Numbered from the stretch's first letter, positions 44,843 to 53,796 are shown. The stretch: DNA of 64,000 bases from Paenibacillus sp. FSL H8-0079 (GCF_037991315.1 NZ_CP150300.1:4092001-4156000), one strand, 5' to 3'. A program made the numbers and translations. Notes: a model not told the origin generated them from the letters alone.

Positions 44843-45940
44843 TTATTTAGCAGTAATTCCGTATTCGCTCATCCAATCCTTGATTCCTTGTGTACTGCCT
44901 CCCCAACCTTCAACGAACTCTGACAGCTCTGAAGTGGAGATTTGTTTATCTGGCAAAGCTTCACGTTGAACATAGACCGGGTTAAGCACAACTGCATCTT
45001 CCGTCTCGTCCCCGTTCAGTTTCTGATAAGCATAACGTACTTGTACGCGACCGATGTCTGTAGGATCAACCGCTGCAGAAGCTACCCAAGGGTTTTTTGG
45101 GTCCTGAATCATTTGCAGGTCCTCGTCACTCATATCAATACCATACACTTTAATCTCGTCACGTCCGGCTTGTTGAATGGCACGTGCTGCACCTTTGGCG
45201 AACTCATCCCATGCAGCCCATACAGCTGTAATCTCACCTTTTGGATATTGTTTGAGAATAGCCTCCATTTTGGCTTGAGTATCCAGCGCCGGGTTCTGTG
45301 CAGAACCAAATGTAGCTATTTCTTTGATGTCCGGATTTGCTTTCAGGAATTCACCGTATGCGATCTGACGGCGTTCCATCGGCGCGAAACCAGCTACCCA
45401 TACTTTTACGATGTTGCCTTGTCCATTAATATCTTTTTTCATTTGCTCCAGCGTCAGCTCAGCCATCTTCTGATCATCCTGCGACAGGACTGTTGCTCCC
45501 GGAACACTAATAGCTGCATCGAACACAACCACTGGAATGTTCTGTTCTACTGCCTTCTTCACACCTGGCTCTAACAGGGAATCCCCGTGATCCGTGAGAA
45601 TGGCATCGAATTTCTGATTAATTGCGCTATCTAGCAAGGATACCATCTTCGCTTTATCATTATCGGCAACAAACGTAGTCAGTTCTCCACCGAATTTTTC
45701 GATTTCTTCTTTGACACCTTGTACATATTGCTGCGAGAAAGTACCTGTATTGAATTCCATAATAAGTGCGATCCGTTTGCCACTTAGAGGGCCTGTGACT
45801 GCTTCCGTTTTCGGTGTATCATCGGATGCACCCGAAGCCGGAGTAGATGCCGGTTCTTTTTTGATTCCGCAAGCAGATAACGCCAATGTGAATACTAATA
45901 ACACACTCAACCATACCCATTTTGTCTCTTTTCTTTTCAT
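44843..45940 (-). CDS. Sugar-type ABC transporter substrate-binding lipoprotein
   Basis: A 365-residue periplasmic-binding-protein-like lipoprotein. The signal peptide ends in the lipobox LSAC (LALSACGIKK). The mature part has the two-lobed type I fold of RbsB/XylF proteins (ALIMEFNTGTFSQQYVQG near the start; VYGIDMSDEDLQMIQ later). I chose the ATG at 45940 after AGGGGG. First gene of the transporter operon; a CRP-like palindrome lies between it and the promoter. Confidence 0.92.
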   Translation of the reverse strand: MKRKETKWVWLSVLLVFTLALSACGIKKEPASTPASGASDDTPKTEAVTGPLSGKRIALIMEFNTGTFSQQYVQGVKEEIEKFGGELTTFVADNDKAKMVSLLDSAINQKFDAILTDHGDSLLEPGVKKAVEQNIPVVVFDAAISVPGATVLSQDDQKMAELTLEQMKKDINGQGNIVKVWVAGFAPMERRQIAYGEFLKANPDIKEIATFGSAQNPALDTQAKMEAILKQYPKGEITAVWAAWDEFAKGAARAIQQAGRDEIKVYGIDMSDEDLQMIQDPKNPWVASAAVDPTDIGRVQVRYAYQKLNGDETEDAVVLNPVYVQREALPDKQISTSELSEFVEGWGGSTQGIKDWMSEYGITAK

Positions 45941-45964
45941 CTCTGTTTCCCCCTGTTCACTCTC

Positions 45965-45980
45965 TGTGATCTCGATCACA
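45965..45980. promoter_or_regulatory. CRP/FNR-like palindrome at the transporter promoter
   Basis: TGTGATCTCGATCACA is a 16-bp palindrome of two TGTGATC half-sites, fitting the E. coli CRP pattern TGTGA-N6-TCACA exactly. It lies about +7 to +22 relative to the predicted start and 25 bp before the ATG, a position where binding would block transcription. The cognate Crp/Fnr-family regulator is not in the window. Confidence 0.6.
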
Positions 45981-45993
45981 ATAGTTGAATATT

Positions 45994-46022
45994 AATATAA
46001 CGGCTAATCCCTAGTATGTAAA
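45994..46022 (-). promoter_or_regulatory. Sigma-A promoter of the sugar transporter operon
   Basis: Minus strand TTTACA (46017-46022), 17-bp spacer, TATATT (45994-45999). Start near 45987, about 47 nt before the lipoprotein ATG. Confidence 0.65.
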
Positions 46023-46113
46023 TGGGTTTTAGTAATTTAAAGCTAAAAATCGCTAAGTTTTTTCGAAAGAATCATTCTTCCTATCCATTTCATCCAAAAT
46101 TAAGAAATCACAC

Positions 46114-46152
46114 TAAAAAAGACCGCGAGGGGATGCCCCCTTACGGTCTTTT
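46114..46152 (-). terminator. Intrinsic terminator after spoIVA
   Basis: Minus-strand stem AAAAGACCGT...AGGGG / CCCCT...CGGTCTTTTTT, seven bases past the spoIVA stop. It also isolates the transporter operon from spoIVA. Confidence 0.85.
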
Positions 46153-46158
46153 GATGTC

Positions 46159-47637
46159 TTACAGAATGATAGCGATCAAGCCACCTGAACCTTCGTTAAT
46201 GATTCTTCCCAGCGTCTCTTGCAATTTGTATCTTGCATTATCCGGCATCATGGCAATCTTGCCCTGAATACCTTCTCTCACGATGGAGTGCAGCGAACGA
46301 CCAAACATGTCTGAATCCCATACCTTGATCGGATCGTTCTCGAAGTCCTGCATCAGGTATCTCACCAGTTCCTCACTCTGTTTCTCCGTGCCAATGATTG
46401 GAGCGAACTCCGATTCCACATCGACCCGGATCATGTGAATGGACGGTGCCGTTGCTTTCAGGCGTACGCCAAATTTGGTGCCCTGACGAATGAGCTCAGG
46501 TTCATCCAGAGCCATCTCGGCAAGAGATGGAGCAGCAATACCATATCCGGTCGTTTTGACCATCTCCAGCGCTTCTGCGAAGCGGTCATATTCTCTCTTC
46601 GCATGCGAGAATTCCTGCATCAATTGCAGCAGATGATCCTTGCCCCGAATTTCAATTCCGACCACTTCCACGAGAATCTGATCATACAGTTCATCTGGCG
46701 CATACAGGTCAATTTCGGCTACACCCTGACCCATATTCATGCCACTCAGGCCTGCGCGATCAATGAATTCATATTCCATGAACTGAGCAACAACCCGATC
46801 CACGTCACGAAGTCTGCGAATATCCTTAACGGTATCCCGTACGGAATTTTCGTAGTTGCTGCGCAACCAGTGAGTCTCGTTCAGCACCATAACCCAGCTA
46901 GGCAAGTTTACATTCACTTCATGTACAGGGAACTCATAGAGCACTTCACGAAGTACACCCGTCACATCATCTTCCGTCATGGTCGCTGCACTGAGTGTCA
47001 TCACCGGAATGTCGTATTTGGCAGCAAGCTCACTACGTAATTGCAGGGCTTCTTCACTGCGAGGACGAGTGGAGTTGATGACCAGTACAAACGGTTTGCC
47101 CACTTCTTTTAATTCCGCAATAACCCGTTCTTCGGATTCCACATAGGAACTGCGGGCAATTTCGGCGATTGTGCCGTCTGTTGTTACCACAACACCCAGT
47201 GTGGAATGCTCCTGAATGACTTTGCGAGTACCAATCTCTGCGGCTTCCTGGAATGGAATTGGCTCCTCGAACCAAGGCGTGGAGATCATGCGCGGACCAT
47301 TCTCATCCTCGTATCCCTTGGCTCCTTCCACCGCGTAACCTACACAATCCACAAGACGCACATTGACATCGAGTCCTTCGGCCACCTTGATTTGGACTGC
47401 GTTATTCGGTACGAATTTCGGTTCCGTGGTCATGATGGTCTTACCCGCTGCACTCTGTGGAAGTTCATCCACCGCCCGACCACGATCTGCCTCGTTTGTG
47501 ATGTTTGGCAATACAATGGTTTCCATGAATCGTTTGATAAATGTTGATTTTCCCGTCCGGACTGCGCCGACAACCCCGAGATAAATATCCCCTCCGGTCC
47601 GCTCAGCTATGTCCTTAAAAATATCCACTTTCTCCAA
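46159..47637 (-). CDS. spoIVA: Stage IV sporulation protein A (coat-anchoring ATPase)
   Basis: A 492-residue protein, the length of B. subtilis SpoIVA, that polymerises by ATP hydrolysis on the forespore surface and forms the basement of the coat. Walker A is GAVRTGKSTFIKRF; EADRGRAVDELPQSAAGKTIMTT matches the family. The start is a TTG at 47637 after GGGAGGGG. A candidate sigma-E promoter lies 200 bp upstream. Confidence 0.98.
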   Translation of the reverse strand: MEKVDIFKDIAERTGGDIYLGVVGAVRTGKSTFIKRFMETIVLPNITNEADRGRAVDELPQSAAGKTIMTTEPKFVPNNAVQIKVAEGLDVNVRLVDCVGYAVEGAKGYEDENGPRMISTPWFEEPIPFQEAAEIGTRKVIQEHSTLGVVVTTDGTIAEIARSSYVESEERVIAELKEVGKPFVLVINSTRPRSEEALQLRSELAAKYDIPVMTLSAATMTEDDVTGVLREVLYEFPVHEVNVNLPSWVMVLNETHWLRSNYENSVRDTVKDIRRLRDVDRVVAQFMEYEFIDRAGLSGMNMGQGVAEIDLYAPDELYDQILVEVVGIEIRGKDHLLQLMQEFSHAKREYDRFAEALEMVKTTGYGIAAPSLAEMALDEPELIRQGTKFGVRLKATAPSIHMIRVDVESEFAPIIGTEKQSEELVRYLMQDFENDPIKVWDSDMFGRSLHSIVREGIQGKIAMMPDNARYKLQETLGRIINEGSGGLIAIIL

Positions 47638-47834
47638 TGAAATCCCCTCCCTAAATTACTCCGAAGGAAAAATGCTAAAGAGCATCCGCTTCGTTTTTTC
47701 AATCAGAAGACTGAAATCCCTGCAACGGTAGAGCCGCCTTTGTGAGTGCCCGGAAGTCGTCCGCCGCCGAACGTTGCATTCTGATGAAACCGGCGAGAGC
47801 GGCGTTAACTCGTACATGCAATTGGACTAGTATC

Positions 47835-47864
47835 ATCTTATGTATCCGTATGCGGCAATATGAC
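47835..47864 (-). promoter_or_regulatory. Candidate sigma-E promoter of spoIVA
   Basis: Minus strand GTCATATT (47857-47864), 14-bp spacer, CATAAGAT (47835-47842), close to the mother-cell sigma-E pattern (ATATT-N14-CATACANT). The leader would be about 190 nt. The remaining sequence from 47865 to about 48000 holds no gene that I can support. Confidence 0.5.
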
Positions 47865-48002
47865 GCGTATTTTTGTTTTTTTATCTTATGGTGATGACAT
47901 TAGGAGAATCCCCCGATCTCGGACTGCGCGTCTTTATTTCAATCTACTTTATGTGATCCATGAAGCTTTTATGACGGTTACTGCTCATCATTTCAGAATA
48001 AT

Positions 48003-48036
48003 AAAAGAGATATCCCTTGTTTGGAATATCTCTTCT
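48003..48036 (-). terminator. Intrinsic terminator after the YphF-like gene
   Basis: Minus-strand stem AAGAGATATTCC / GGGATATCTCTT with a 6-nt loop followed by TTATT, about 55 bp past the stop. Confidence 0.7.
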
Positions 48037-48092
48037 TAAACCATGGGTGCCACGGTTGTCATACAGTTAGTTCATTTAAATTGCAATCATGC

Positions 48093-48872
48093 TTATTTTA
48101 TTGGCTGTGCAACTGGTGCATTATTTTGCCAAGCATAGGGAACCGATTTTACAGGTACGAAGTAGGAGTGTTCCAATAGAAAATCCCGCACATCTTCACT
48201 CTCGAATGGAGACACATCAGACTTTTCCACCGCCTGCATAATGTCAAAAGCATAATCCACATAGACCTTGCCTTCGTCATCCATCATAAAAGGTAACGCC
48301 TGACCTGAATATACACTATTCAGCGTAATGGAAGGAGTACCTGCCTGGGCCGCCTGCTCCATATCCACAGCGTATAACCCCGGATACAGTTCTTCCCCGC
48401 TTGGCAGCTTATTGTTATGTACGGACTTATATTGATTAACCATTCGTTGCACATCGTTTACTTTCTGTACGGTCAGTAGATCCATCACTTTCACGTTGGG
48501 ATTCACTTCTTCGTCCTGAATAAGGAAGTAAGCGCTACCACCACTTTCAAAAGCAGTTCCCGGTATTTCATCCAGATACCCCAGTTGTTTCAACTTGGGC
48601 AGATCCACTCTGAACTTTTCATATTTTGGTGTAGAGATATCTGCATTGATGATTGGCAAAATCCCCTCATCCTGCTGGAATGTCTCTACCGCACTCTGAA
48701 TACGACTCACACTTTCCCGATAGGCTATCTTAGGGTCCGAATTGCTCTGGGATGGATACATACAACCACTTGCTGTAAAAGCAAACAACAGGAATAACAG
48801 CAGACCGCCCATCTGATGCATCGGACGCTGCGGTTCGCTTCCTTTAACACAGTTTGGCTTGTTCCTAATCAT
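48093..48872 (-). CDS. Lipoprotein of unknown function (YphF-like)
   Basis: A 259-residue predicted lipoprotein: N-terminal signal with the lipobox TASGC (FAFTASGCMYPSQ), then a helical extracytoplasmic domain starting YRESVSRIQSAVETF. Location directly upstream of spoIVA and near gpsA matches B. subtilis yphF; the resemblance is mainly positional. I chose the ATG at 48872, preceded by AAGGAGG. Function unknown; a sporulation link is possible from context. Confidence 0.75.
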   Translation of the reverse strand: MIRNKPNCVKGSEPQRPMHQMGGLLLFLLFAFTASGCMYPSQSNSDPKIAYRESVSRIQSAVETFQQDEGILPIINADISTPKYEKFRVDLPKLKQLGYLDEIPGTAFESGGSAYFLIQDEEVNPNVKVMDLLTVQKVNDVQRMVNQYKSVHNNKLPSGEELYPGLYAVDMEQAAQAGTPSITLNSVYSGQALPFMMDDEGKVYVDYAFDIMQAVEKSDVSPFESEDVRDFLLEHSYFVPVKSVPYAWQNNAPVAQPIK

Positions 48873-48918
48873 CCGTATCCTCCTTAAATAACTCATTAGA
48901 GAATCAATTTCATAATGC

Positions 48919-49272
48919 TCAGAACCAGTCGTCTTCCTGTTGCTGACGTTCCAGTTGTTTCCGGATGGCTGCCTTCAGCGGGTCCTCAGGAACATGAACC
49001 GATAGAGATCCACAGACCTTGGCCTGACAGGACAGTCGTGTACCTGATTCCAACAGTGAACCCAGCTTACGCTTTTCTGCGTCTGTTGGTGGATACAGTT
49101 CCGTCCGATGTTCTTCGTCCACGTTCACTTTGCACATCAGGCAAGCCGCTTTACCATCACATCGGGTCGTAATCTTGACTCCGGCACGTCGTGCTGCATG
49201 CAGAAGTGTTGCCCCTGGTTTGAGCGCTATCGATTTGTTCATGGGTAAAAAAGTAACTTTATAGTCCATCAT
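48919..49272 (-). CDS. 2Fe-2S ferredoxin-type protein
   Basis: A 117-residue protein with a plant/adrenodoxin-type ferredoxin fold. Ligand cysteines are in RCDGKAACLMCKV (C-x5-C-x2-C) with the fourth in RLSCQAKV, spacing closer to adrenodoxin-like members than to plant ferredoxin. The C-terminal 25 residues are a charged helix (AAIRKQLERQQQEDDW). No reductase or partner is adjacent. Not present at this point in B. subtilis. Confidence 0.88.
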   Translation of the reverse strand: MMDYKVTFLPMNKSIALKPGATLLHAARRAGVKITTRCDGKAACLMCKVNVDEEHRTELYPPTDAEKRKLGSLLESGTRLSCQAKVCGSLSVHVPEDPLKAAIRKQLERQQQEDDWF

Positions 49273-49289
49273 TTTCCTCCCTCAACCAA

Positions 49290-49904
49290 CTATATCCATG
49301 CAAAGCCAACAAGTTCTTCCACTTCTGCTCTGAAGCGGCTTGTCCATACATTCTGTTGACTTAACCTTGTCATTATAGGTTGATGTACAAGTGGTTGCTG
49401 ACGCATCTTTGTCGCAATGGGTACATAACGATCTTCACGACCTCGCAGCAGATTAAACAACAGCTCATGCGCAAGAGGCATCAGTCGCAGGGTATGCGAA
49501 CCCACTTGTGCTACTGGTGCATGCGGAGCAAGTACATGTTCAATCTCAATACGGTACCAACTTTTGCGAGCCCATATTTCGAAACCACCAACCAGTTCCA
49601 GCGCACATGCACCAACCTGATAGTGGCTTAGCAGCGAAGCATAAGGTCCAGTCTTATCCACTGTAGGCTCGTCGAGCATTTCCCCCGGAGCGATTCGGTG
49701 AAGTTCCTTAGCAGCAGCGACATCCGCATAGATATCAATATCTCTGGGAGCCTGTTGCAACTCCACCCCCTGAAGCAGCAACCCACAGCTTCCTCCAAGC
49801 AACCATGTCTGTGGCTGTGTGTTCCAGGCTTTGGCCGTTTCCAGCAAAGCCGCGTGTAATTCCGGATAACACTCTGTCCGACCCTCCGTATCATGCGGCC
49901 CCAT
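49290..49904 (-). CDS. Nucleotidyltransferase-fold protein
   Basis: A 204-residue protein with the minimal nucleotidyltransferase hallmarks: LLGGSCGLLLQG near residue 37 followed by PRDIDIY (two metal-binding aspartates) near residue 60. The remainder (LELVGGFEIWARK, HELLFNLLRGREDRY) resembles proteins of the MNT/AbiEii-like group that act on small substrates. No toxin or antitoxin partner is visible beside it, so it is probably a stand-alone enzyme of unknown substrate. Confidence 0.7.
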   Translation of the reverse strand: MGPHDTEGRTECYPELHAALLETAKAWNTQPQTWLLGGSCGLLLQGVELQQAPRDIDIYADVAAAKELHRIAPGEMLDEPTVDKTGPYASLLSHYQVGACALELVGGFEIWARKSWYRIEIEHVLAPHAPVAQVGSHTLRLMPLAHELLFNLLRGREDRYVPIATKMRQQPLVHQPIMTRLSQQNVWTSRFRAEVEELVGFAWI

Positions 49905-49987
49905 AGGCTCACACTCCCCTCATCCGTGTTCATTGTGTCAGTTCTTATGATGTGCTTATGCGGATGTTATCCTTCAGGCATAGGAAA

Positions 49988-50167
49988 TCAGGTCAGAGAA
50001 GCGATTCCACCAAAAAAGCCAATCAGCATAATCAAAAATGCAATTAAGGAAAGAATCCCCCGTACAATGCCTTTTGTTTTGGCACGAGCAAACGTAATCA
50101 GGAATACAGATAGTCCCATAATGAGGATGGCGACCAATGACAGCCACATCTTGTCCATTGCGCTCAT
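49988..50167 (-). CDS. Small membrane protein, DUF2768 family (YphE-like)
   Basis: A 59-residue protein with two hydrophobic segments (WLSLVAILIMGLSVFLITFA and ILSLIAFLIMLIGFFGGIA) separated by a short basic loop ARAKTKGIVRG. Size, topology and position between yphF and gpsA agree with B. subtilis YphE (DUF2768), whose function is unknown. The ATG at 50167 has AAGGGGAG upstream. The Arg/Lys loop places both ends outside or both inside. Confidence 0.8.
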   Translation of the reverse strand: MSAMDKMWLSLVAILIMGLSVFLITFARAKTKGIVRGILSLIAFLIMLIGFFGGIASLT

Positions 50168-50259
50168 AATCCAGCAGTCTCCCCTTCAGTCCGATATTCA
50201 TCACTGACACTGTGACAATTGCAACCATTATAACACGAAATTCAGCTCAACTTTCCAAA

Positions 50260-50312
50260 AAAAAGACAAAAAAGCAAGCCGGCAGGAGCCGACTCGTCTT
50301 TTTGTCTTACTG
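50260..50312 (-). terminator. Intrinsic terminator after spoVIF
   Basis: Minus-strand long imperfect stem beginning AAGACAAAAAG and closing CTTTTTTGTCTT, with inner CGGC/GCCG pairing, then a run of T. It lies 29 bp past the spoVIF stop. Confidence 0.75.
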
Positions 50313-50340
50313 GATCACCTGCACAAGCAGGCGTGATCTA

Positions 50341-50616
50341 TTATTTTTTCATCATCATTTTCATTAACGATTCCATACTGCTCGGATTCAATCCGCTTTT
50401 CTTGACCGCACTCACAATATCCTTAACCGTATCCTCAGATACCGGAACTTTCGCCATGGCGGATACTTGTTTGATCAATTGGCGCAACTGAGCTTCATTC
50501 TGAATCGTCGTTGGTTTCACCGTGCTTGCCAATTTCTTGACTGCACCTTCTGTTATCGTTTTACCCGTTTTCTTGTTGATTGCATTCAGCGCATCTTTAG
50601 AAATGTTGTTACCCAT
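50341..50616 (-). CDS. spoVIF: Stage VI sporulation protein F
   Basis: A 91-residue helical protein with the SpoVIF-family layout: ALNAINKKTGKTITEGAVKK at the start, a central LIKQVSAMAKVPVSEDTVKD and a C-terminal MKMMMKK tail. In B. subtilis SpoVIF is a late mother-cell protein needed for coat assembly. The ATG at 50616 follows GGAGGAGGGG. A good sigma-K promoter sits 30 bp upstream, supporting the assignment. Confidence 0.82.
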   Translation of the reverse strand: MGNNISKDALNAINKKTGKTITEGAVKKLASTVKPTTIQNEAQLRQLIKQVSAMAKVPVSEDTVKDIVSAVKKSGLNPSSMESLMKMMMKK

Positions 50617-50647
50617 TCGTCTCCCCTCCTCCGGCAATACTCATGTG

Positions 50648-50676
50648 TATAGTATGAGTCCGCCACAGAAAAGGTG
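50648..50676 (-). promoter_or_regulatory. Candidate sigma-K promoter of spoVIF
   Basis: Minus strand CACC (50673-50676), 16-bp spacer, CATACTATA (50648-50656), matching the sigma-K pattern AC-N16/17-CATANNNTA. Predicted start about 25 nt before the spoVIF ATG. Confidence 0.6.
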
Positions 50677-50718
50677 AATAAGCTTCTTATTTCACAAGGT
50701 ACGTTTAGGTAATTACAA

Positions 50719-51759
50719 TCAGGAATGCCATTGCTCCCAGGTTTCAAGCTTCATGACTTCCATTTCAGTCTTCGGGTCACGTCCCATCAAGGCTTCAACC
50801 GCATCACGCGGCTGTCTCTCCTGAAATAAAACGTGATACAACTGATCTGCAATCGGCATTTGCACACCGTATTTTTGCGAGATGAAATAGGCAGCTTGTG
50901 TGGTTCGAATGCCCTCCACCACCATGCCCATGGACTTCAGGACATCATCCAGCTTCTGTCCTTGGCCCAACATGGAACCCGCTCTCCAGTTCCGGCTGTG
51001 CTGACTTGTAGCTGTTACAACCAGATCCCCGATTCCGGCAAGTCCCGAAAACGTTAACGGATTTGCGCCCATCTCTACACCAATACGTGTAATCTCTGCC
51101 AGACCGCGAGTTAACAACGCTGCTTTGGCATTATCACCGAATTGAAGACCATCGGACATACCTGCACCAAGAGCAATGATGTTTTTGAATGCGCCTGCCA
51201 GTTCAACACCAAGCATGTCCCGATTCGTATAAACACGGAAATAGGCATTCATAAACAAAGCTTGGGCCGCCTCGGCAGATGCCTTATCCAATGAGGCCAC
51301 AACAACTGTCGTTGGGCAACGCTTCACCACTTCTTCCGCATGGCTTGGGCCAGAAAGCACAACAACACGTCCTTCTTCACATTCCAGCTCTTCTGAGATG
51401 ACTGTGGACATCCGTTTCAGGCTTTCTGTCTCAAAACCTTTGGTGGCATGAATGATTAACATCTCAGGCTTATAATAAGCCTTAAGCTGATTCGTAACTG
51501 CACGCATGGCTGAAGAAGGCGCAACAATTAACACAGCTATCGCGCCTTCCACTGCAGCTTCCATATCATTGGTTGCCTGAATCCGTGGTGAAAGTTCTGC
51601 ATCCGGAAGATAGCGAGTATTGGTGTGCTTGTTATTGATTTCTGTAGCTTGGTCTTCACCACGCGTCCACATCATCACGTCCAACTGATTGGCGGCAAGT
51701 ACACTGGCCAGAGCCGTTCCCCAGCTCCCAGCGACCAGAACAGCAACTTTTTTAGACAA
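50719..51759 (-). CDS. gpsA: NAD(P)-dependent glycerol-3-phosphate dehydrogenase
   Basis: A 346-residue enzyme reducing dihydroxyacetone phosphate to sn-glycerol-3-phosphate for phospholipids. KGFETESLKRM, GPSHAEEVVKR, ELAGAFKNIIALGAG and TCS-like ATSQHSRN segments are typical. The dinucleotide loop reads VLVAGSWGTAL, with valine where most members have the first glycine. I chose a TTG start at 51759, eight bases after GGAGGGGG. It overlaps plsY by 8 bp; both act in successive steps of phosphatidate synthesis. Confidence 0.96.
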   Translation of the reverse strand: MSKKVAVLVAGSWGTALASVLAANQLDVMMWTRGEDQATEINNKHTNTRYLPDAELSPRIQATNDMEAAVEGAIAVLIVAPSSAMRAVTNQLKAYYKPEMLIIHATKGFETESLKRMSTVISEELECEEGRVVVLSGPSHAEEVVKRCPTTVVVASLDKASAEAAQALFMNAYFRVYTNRDMLGVELAGAFKNIIALGAGMSDGLQFGDNAKAALLTRGLAEITRIGVEMGANPLTFSGLAGIGDLVVTATSQHSRNWRAGSMLGQGQKLDDVLKSMGMVVEGIRTTQAAYFISQKYGVQMPIADQLYHVLFQERQPRDAVEALMGRDPKTEMEVMKLETWEQWHS

Positions 51760-52375
51760 CTCGTTTACCCCCTCCAGGGTTTTTCGATCCCAATTTATTT
51801 TCCTGTCCTTTGGCGAGCTTCGCAATATTGGTACGATGTCTCCAGAACGCAAACAGACAAATAATCAGACTCCCCCAGAAGATATTCATTGAATATCCGG
51901 GTAATACCAAAATAAAGATGGGTGTAAATGCTACAAAAATTAGAGACCCCAATGAAACATATCGTGTCAATACAATAGACAGAATGGCGATCACCCCAGC
52001 ACATAACGCAGGCAGGAAAGCAAGGCTTACCAGAACACCAATGGCAGTCGCGATCCCTTTTCCTCCACGAAAATGGAAGTAAAGCGGCCAGTTATGTCCT
52101 GCAATGGCTGCTATACCACTGAGTGCAGGAATCCAGGCAGAACCATCGCCCAGCCAGATTCCAATCCATACAGCTGCAACACCCTTAAGTACATCAAGCA
52201 GCAGAACAGCAATTGCTGGTCCTTTACCCAAAATACGCAACGTATTGGTAGCTCCTGCATTTCCGCTTCCGTGCTGACGAATATCGATCCCCCGTATCGC
52301 TTTTGCAAGGAGGACACTAAAGCTGATTGAACCGAGCAGATAACTCAGTACAATCGCTGCGATTTGTAAAATCAC
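51752..52375 (-). CDS. plsY: Glycerol-3-phosphate acyltransferase
   Basis: A 207-residue membrane enzyme that acylates glycerol-3-phosphate from acyl phosphate. Five or more spans are visible. The PlsY motifs are LLGSISFSVLLAK, the GSGNAGATNTLR substrate loop, and HFRGGKGIATAIG. The start is a GTG with GGGGAGAAG upstream. It directly precedes and overlaps gpsA, whose product is its substrate. Confidence 0.96.
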   Translation of the reverse strand: MILQIAAIVLSYLLGSISFSVLLAKAIRGIDIRQHGSGNAGATNTLRILGKGPAIAVLLLDVLKGVAAVWIGIWLGDGSAWIPALSGIAAIAGHNWPLYFHFRGGKGIATAIGVLVSLAFLPALCAGVIAILSIVLTRYVSLGSLIFVAFTPIFILVLPGYSMNIFWGSLIICLFAFWRHRTNIAKLAKGQENKLGSKNPGGGKRVV

Positions 52376-52386
52376 ACACTTCTCCC

Positions 52387-53709
52387 CTAACTTTCGTCGG
52401 ACTTCCTCCGAGTAAATATGCGAATTGGTGTTCCTTCGAAATCAAACGCTGCACGGATTTTATTCTCCAGATAGCGCTCATATGAGAAGTGCATCAATTC
52501 CGGATCGTTCACAAAAACAACCATGGTCGGAGGCTTAACGGCAACCTGAGTCACATAGTTAATTCTCATTCTCCGTCCTTTATCCGTTGGCGGAGGGTTA
52601 ATAGCTACTGCATCCGATACAACATCGTTAAGCAGATGCGTTTGTACACGTAACGAGTGTTGGTCCGCTACACGTTTTACAACCGGCAACAGTTTTTGTA
52701 AGCGTTGTTTTGTGAGGGCTGACAAAAATACGACCGGAGCATAAGTCATAAACAGGAAGTGATCCCGAATTTTCTTCTCAAACTCTTTCATCGTTTTGTC
52801 ATGCTTCTCTACCACGTCCCATTTGTTTACGACAAACAAAGACGCTTTACCCGCTTCGAATGCATAACCTGCAATATGCTTGTCCTGTTCAATAATGCCT
52901 TCTTCACCATTAATGACAATCAGAACAACATCTGCACGCTCAATCGCACGCATGGCACGCATTACACTGTATTTCTCGGTTGTTTCATATACTTTACCAC
53001 GCTTACGCATACCTGCTGTATCAATCAGCACGTAACGTTGGCCGTCTTTTTCAAAAGGTGTATCAATCGCATCCCGGGTCGTTCCAGCCACGTCACTTAC
53101 AATAACACGCTCTTCACCCAGAATCGCGTTAACCAGTGAAGATTTACCCACATTAGGACGTCCGATCAGAGCTACACGAATGACATCCTCATCGTAAACC
53201 TCTTCCTCAAGTTCAGGCAACTTCTCCACAATCGCATCAAGCAAATCACCTACACCTGTACCGTGACTTCCGGATACGCCGATAGGCTCACCGAAACCGA
53301 ACCCATAAAACTCATAAATGAGCTCACTTCGTCCGATATTATCCACTTTGTTAACGGCTACAACAATAGGCTTGCCTGAGCGGTACAACATCTCTGCGAC
53401 CTCTTCATCCGATTGCGTGATTCCTGCTTTTGCATCACACATGAATACAATAACATCCGCTTCTTCAATAGCGAGCTCTGCTTGCATCCGGATTGATTTT
53501 AAGATGACATCCTCACCATCAATTTCGATACCACCTGTATCAATAATACTGAATGGTTTACCGTTCCATTCGCCGATTCCGTAGATTCGGTCACGGGTAA
53601 TGCCCGGCTTGTCTTCCACAATGGCCAGTCTGTCGCCGATGATCCGATTGAAAATGGTGGATTTACCCACGTTCGGTCGTCCGACAATTGCCACAACGGG
53701 TCTTGCCAT
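52387..53709 (-). CDS. der: Ribosome biogenesis GTPase Der (EngA)
   Basis: A 440-residue protein with two tandem GTPase domains (P-loops [10 protein letters not shown] near residue 10 and [10 protein letters not shown] near residue 185) and a C-terminal KH-like domain ending in [11 protein letters not shown]3 motifs DTGG and DTAG and G4 motifs NKVD and NKWD are intact. It is essential for 50S subunit maturation. I chose the ATG at 53709. It is followed by plsY after 11 bp. Confidence 0.98.
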   Translation of the reverse strand: MARPVVAIVGRPNVGKSTIFNRIIGDRLAIVEDKPGITRDRIYGIGEWNGKPFSIIDTGGIEIDGEDVILKSIRMQAELAIEEADVIVFMCDAKAGITQSDEEVAEMLYRSGKPIVVAVNKVDNIGRSELIYEFYGFGFGEPIGVSGSHGTGVGDLLDAIVEKLPELEEEVYDEDVIRVALIGRPNVGKSSLVNAILGEERVIVSDVAGTTRDAIDTPFEKDGQRYVLIDTAGMRKRGKVYETTEKYSVMRAMRAIERADVVLIVINGEEGIIEQDKHIAGYAFEAGKASLFVVNKWDVVEKHDKTMKEFEKKIRDHFLFMTYAPVVFLSALTKQRLQKLLPVVKRVADQHSLRVQTHLLNDVVSDAVAINPPPTDKGRRMRINYVTQVAVKPPTMVVFVNDPELMHFSYERYLENKIRAAFDFEGTPIRIFTRRKSDES

Positions 53710-53796
53710 ACATTCCACTCCTCCTGTCCATACTTACGATACTCATCATAGCAAAAAAGATATGTCTTGGCTAACGTTTCATGCCAAAATACTCGC

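Noticed and set aside
49290..49904. Toxin-antitoxin interpretation of the nucleotidyltransferase-fold gene
   Set aside because: No small partner gene or overlap is seen; neighbours are a ferredoxin gene and the DUF2768 gene.
49974..50228. Minus-strand 84-codon frame overlapping the DUF2768 gene
   Set aside because: The alternative frame at 49988-50167 gives a clear two-span membrane protein with a start and ribosome site; the 84-codon frame is its shadow.
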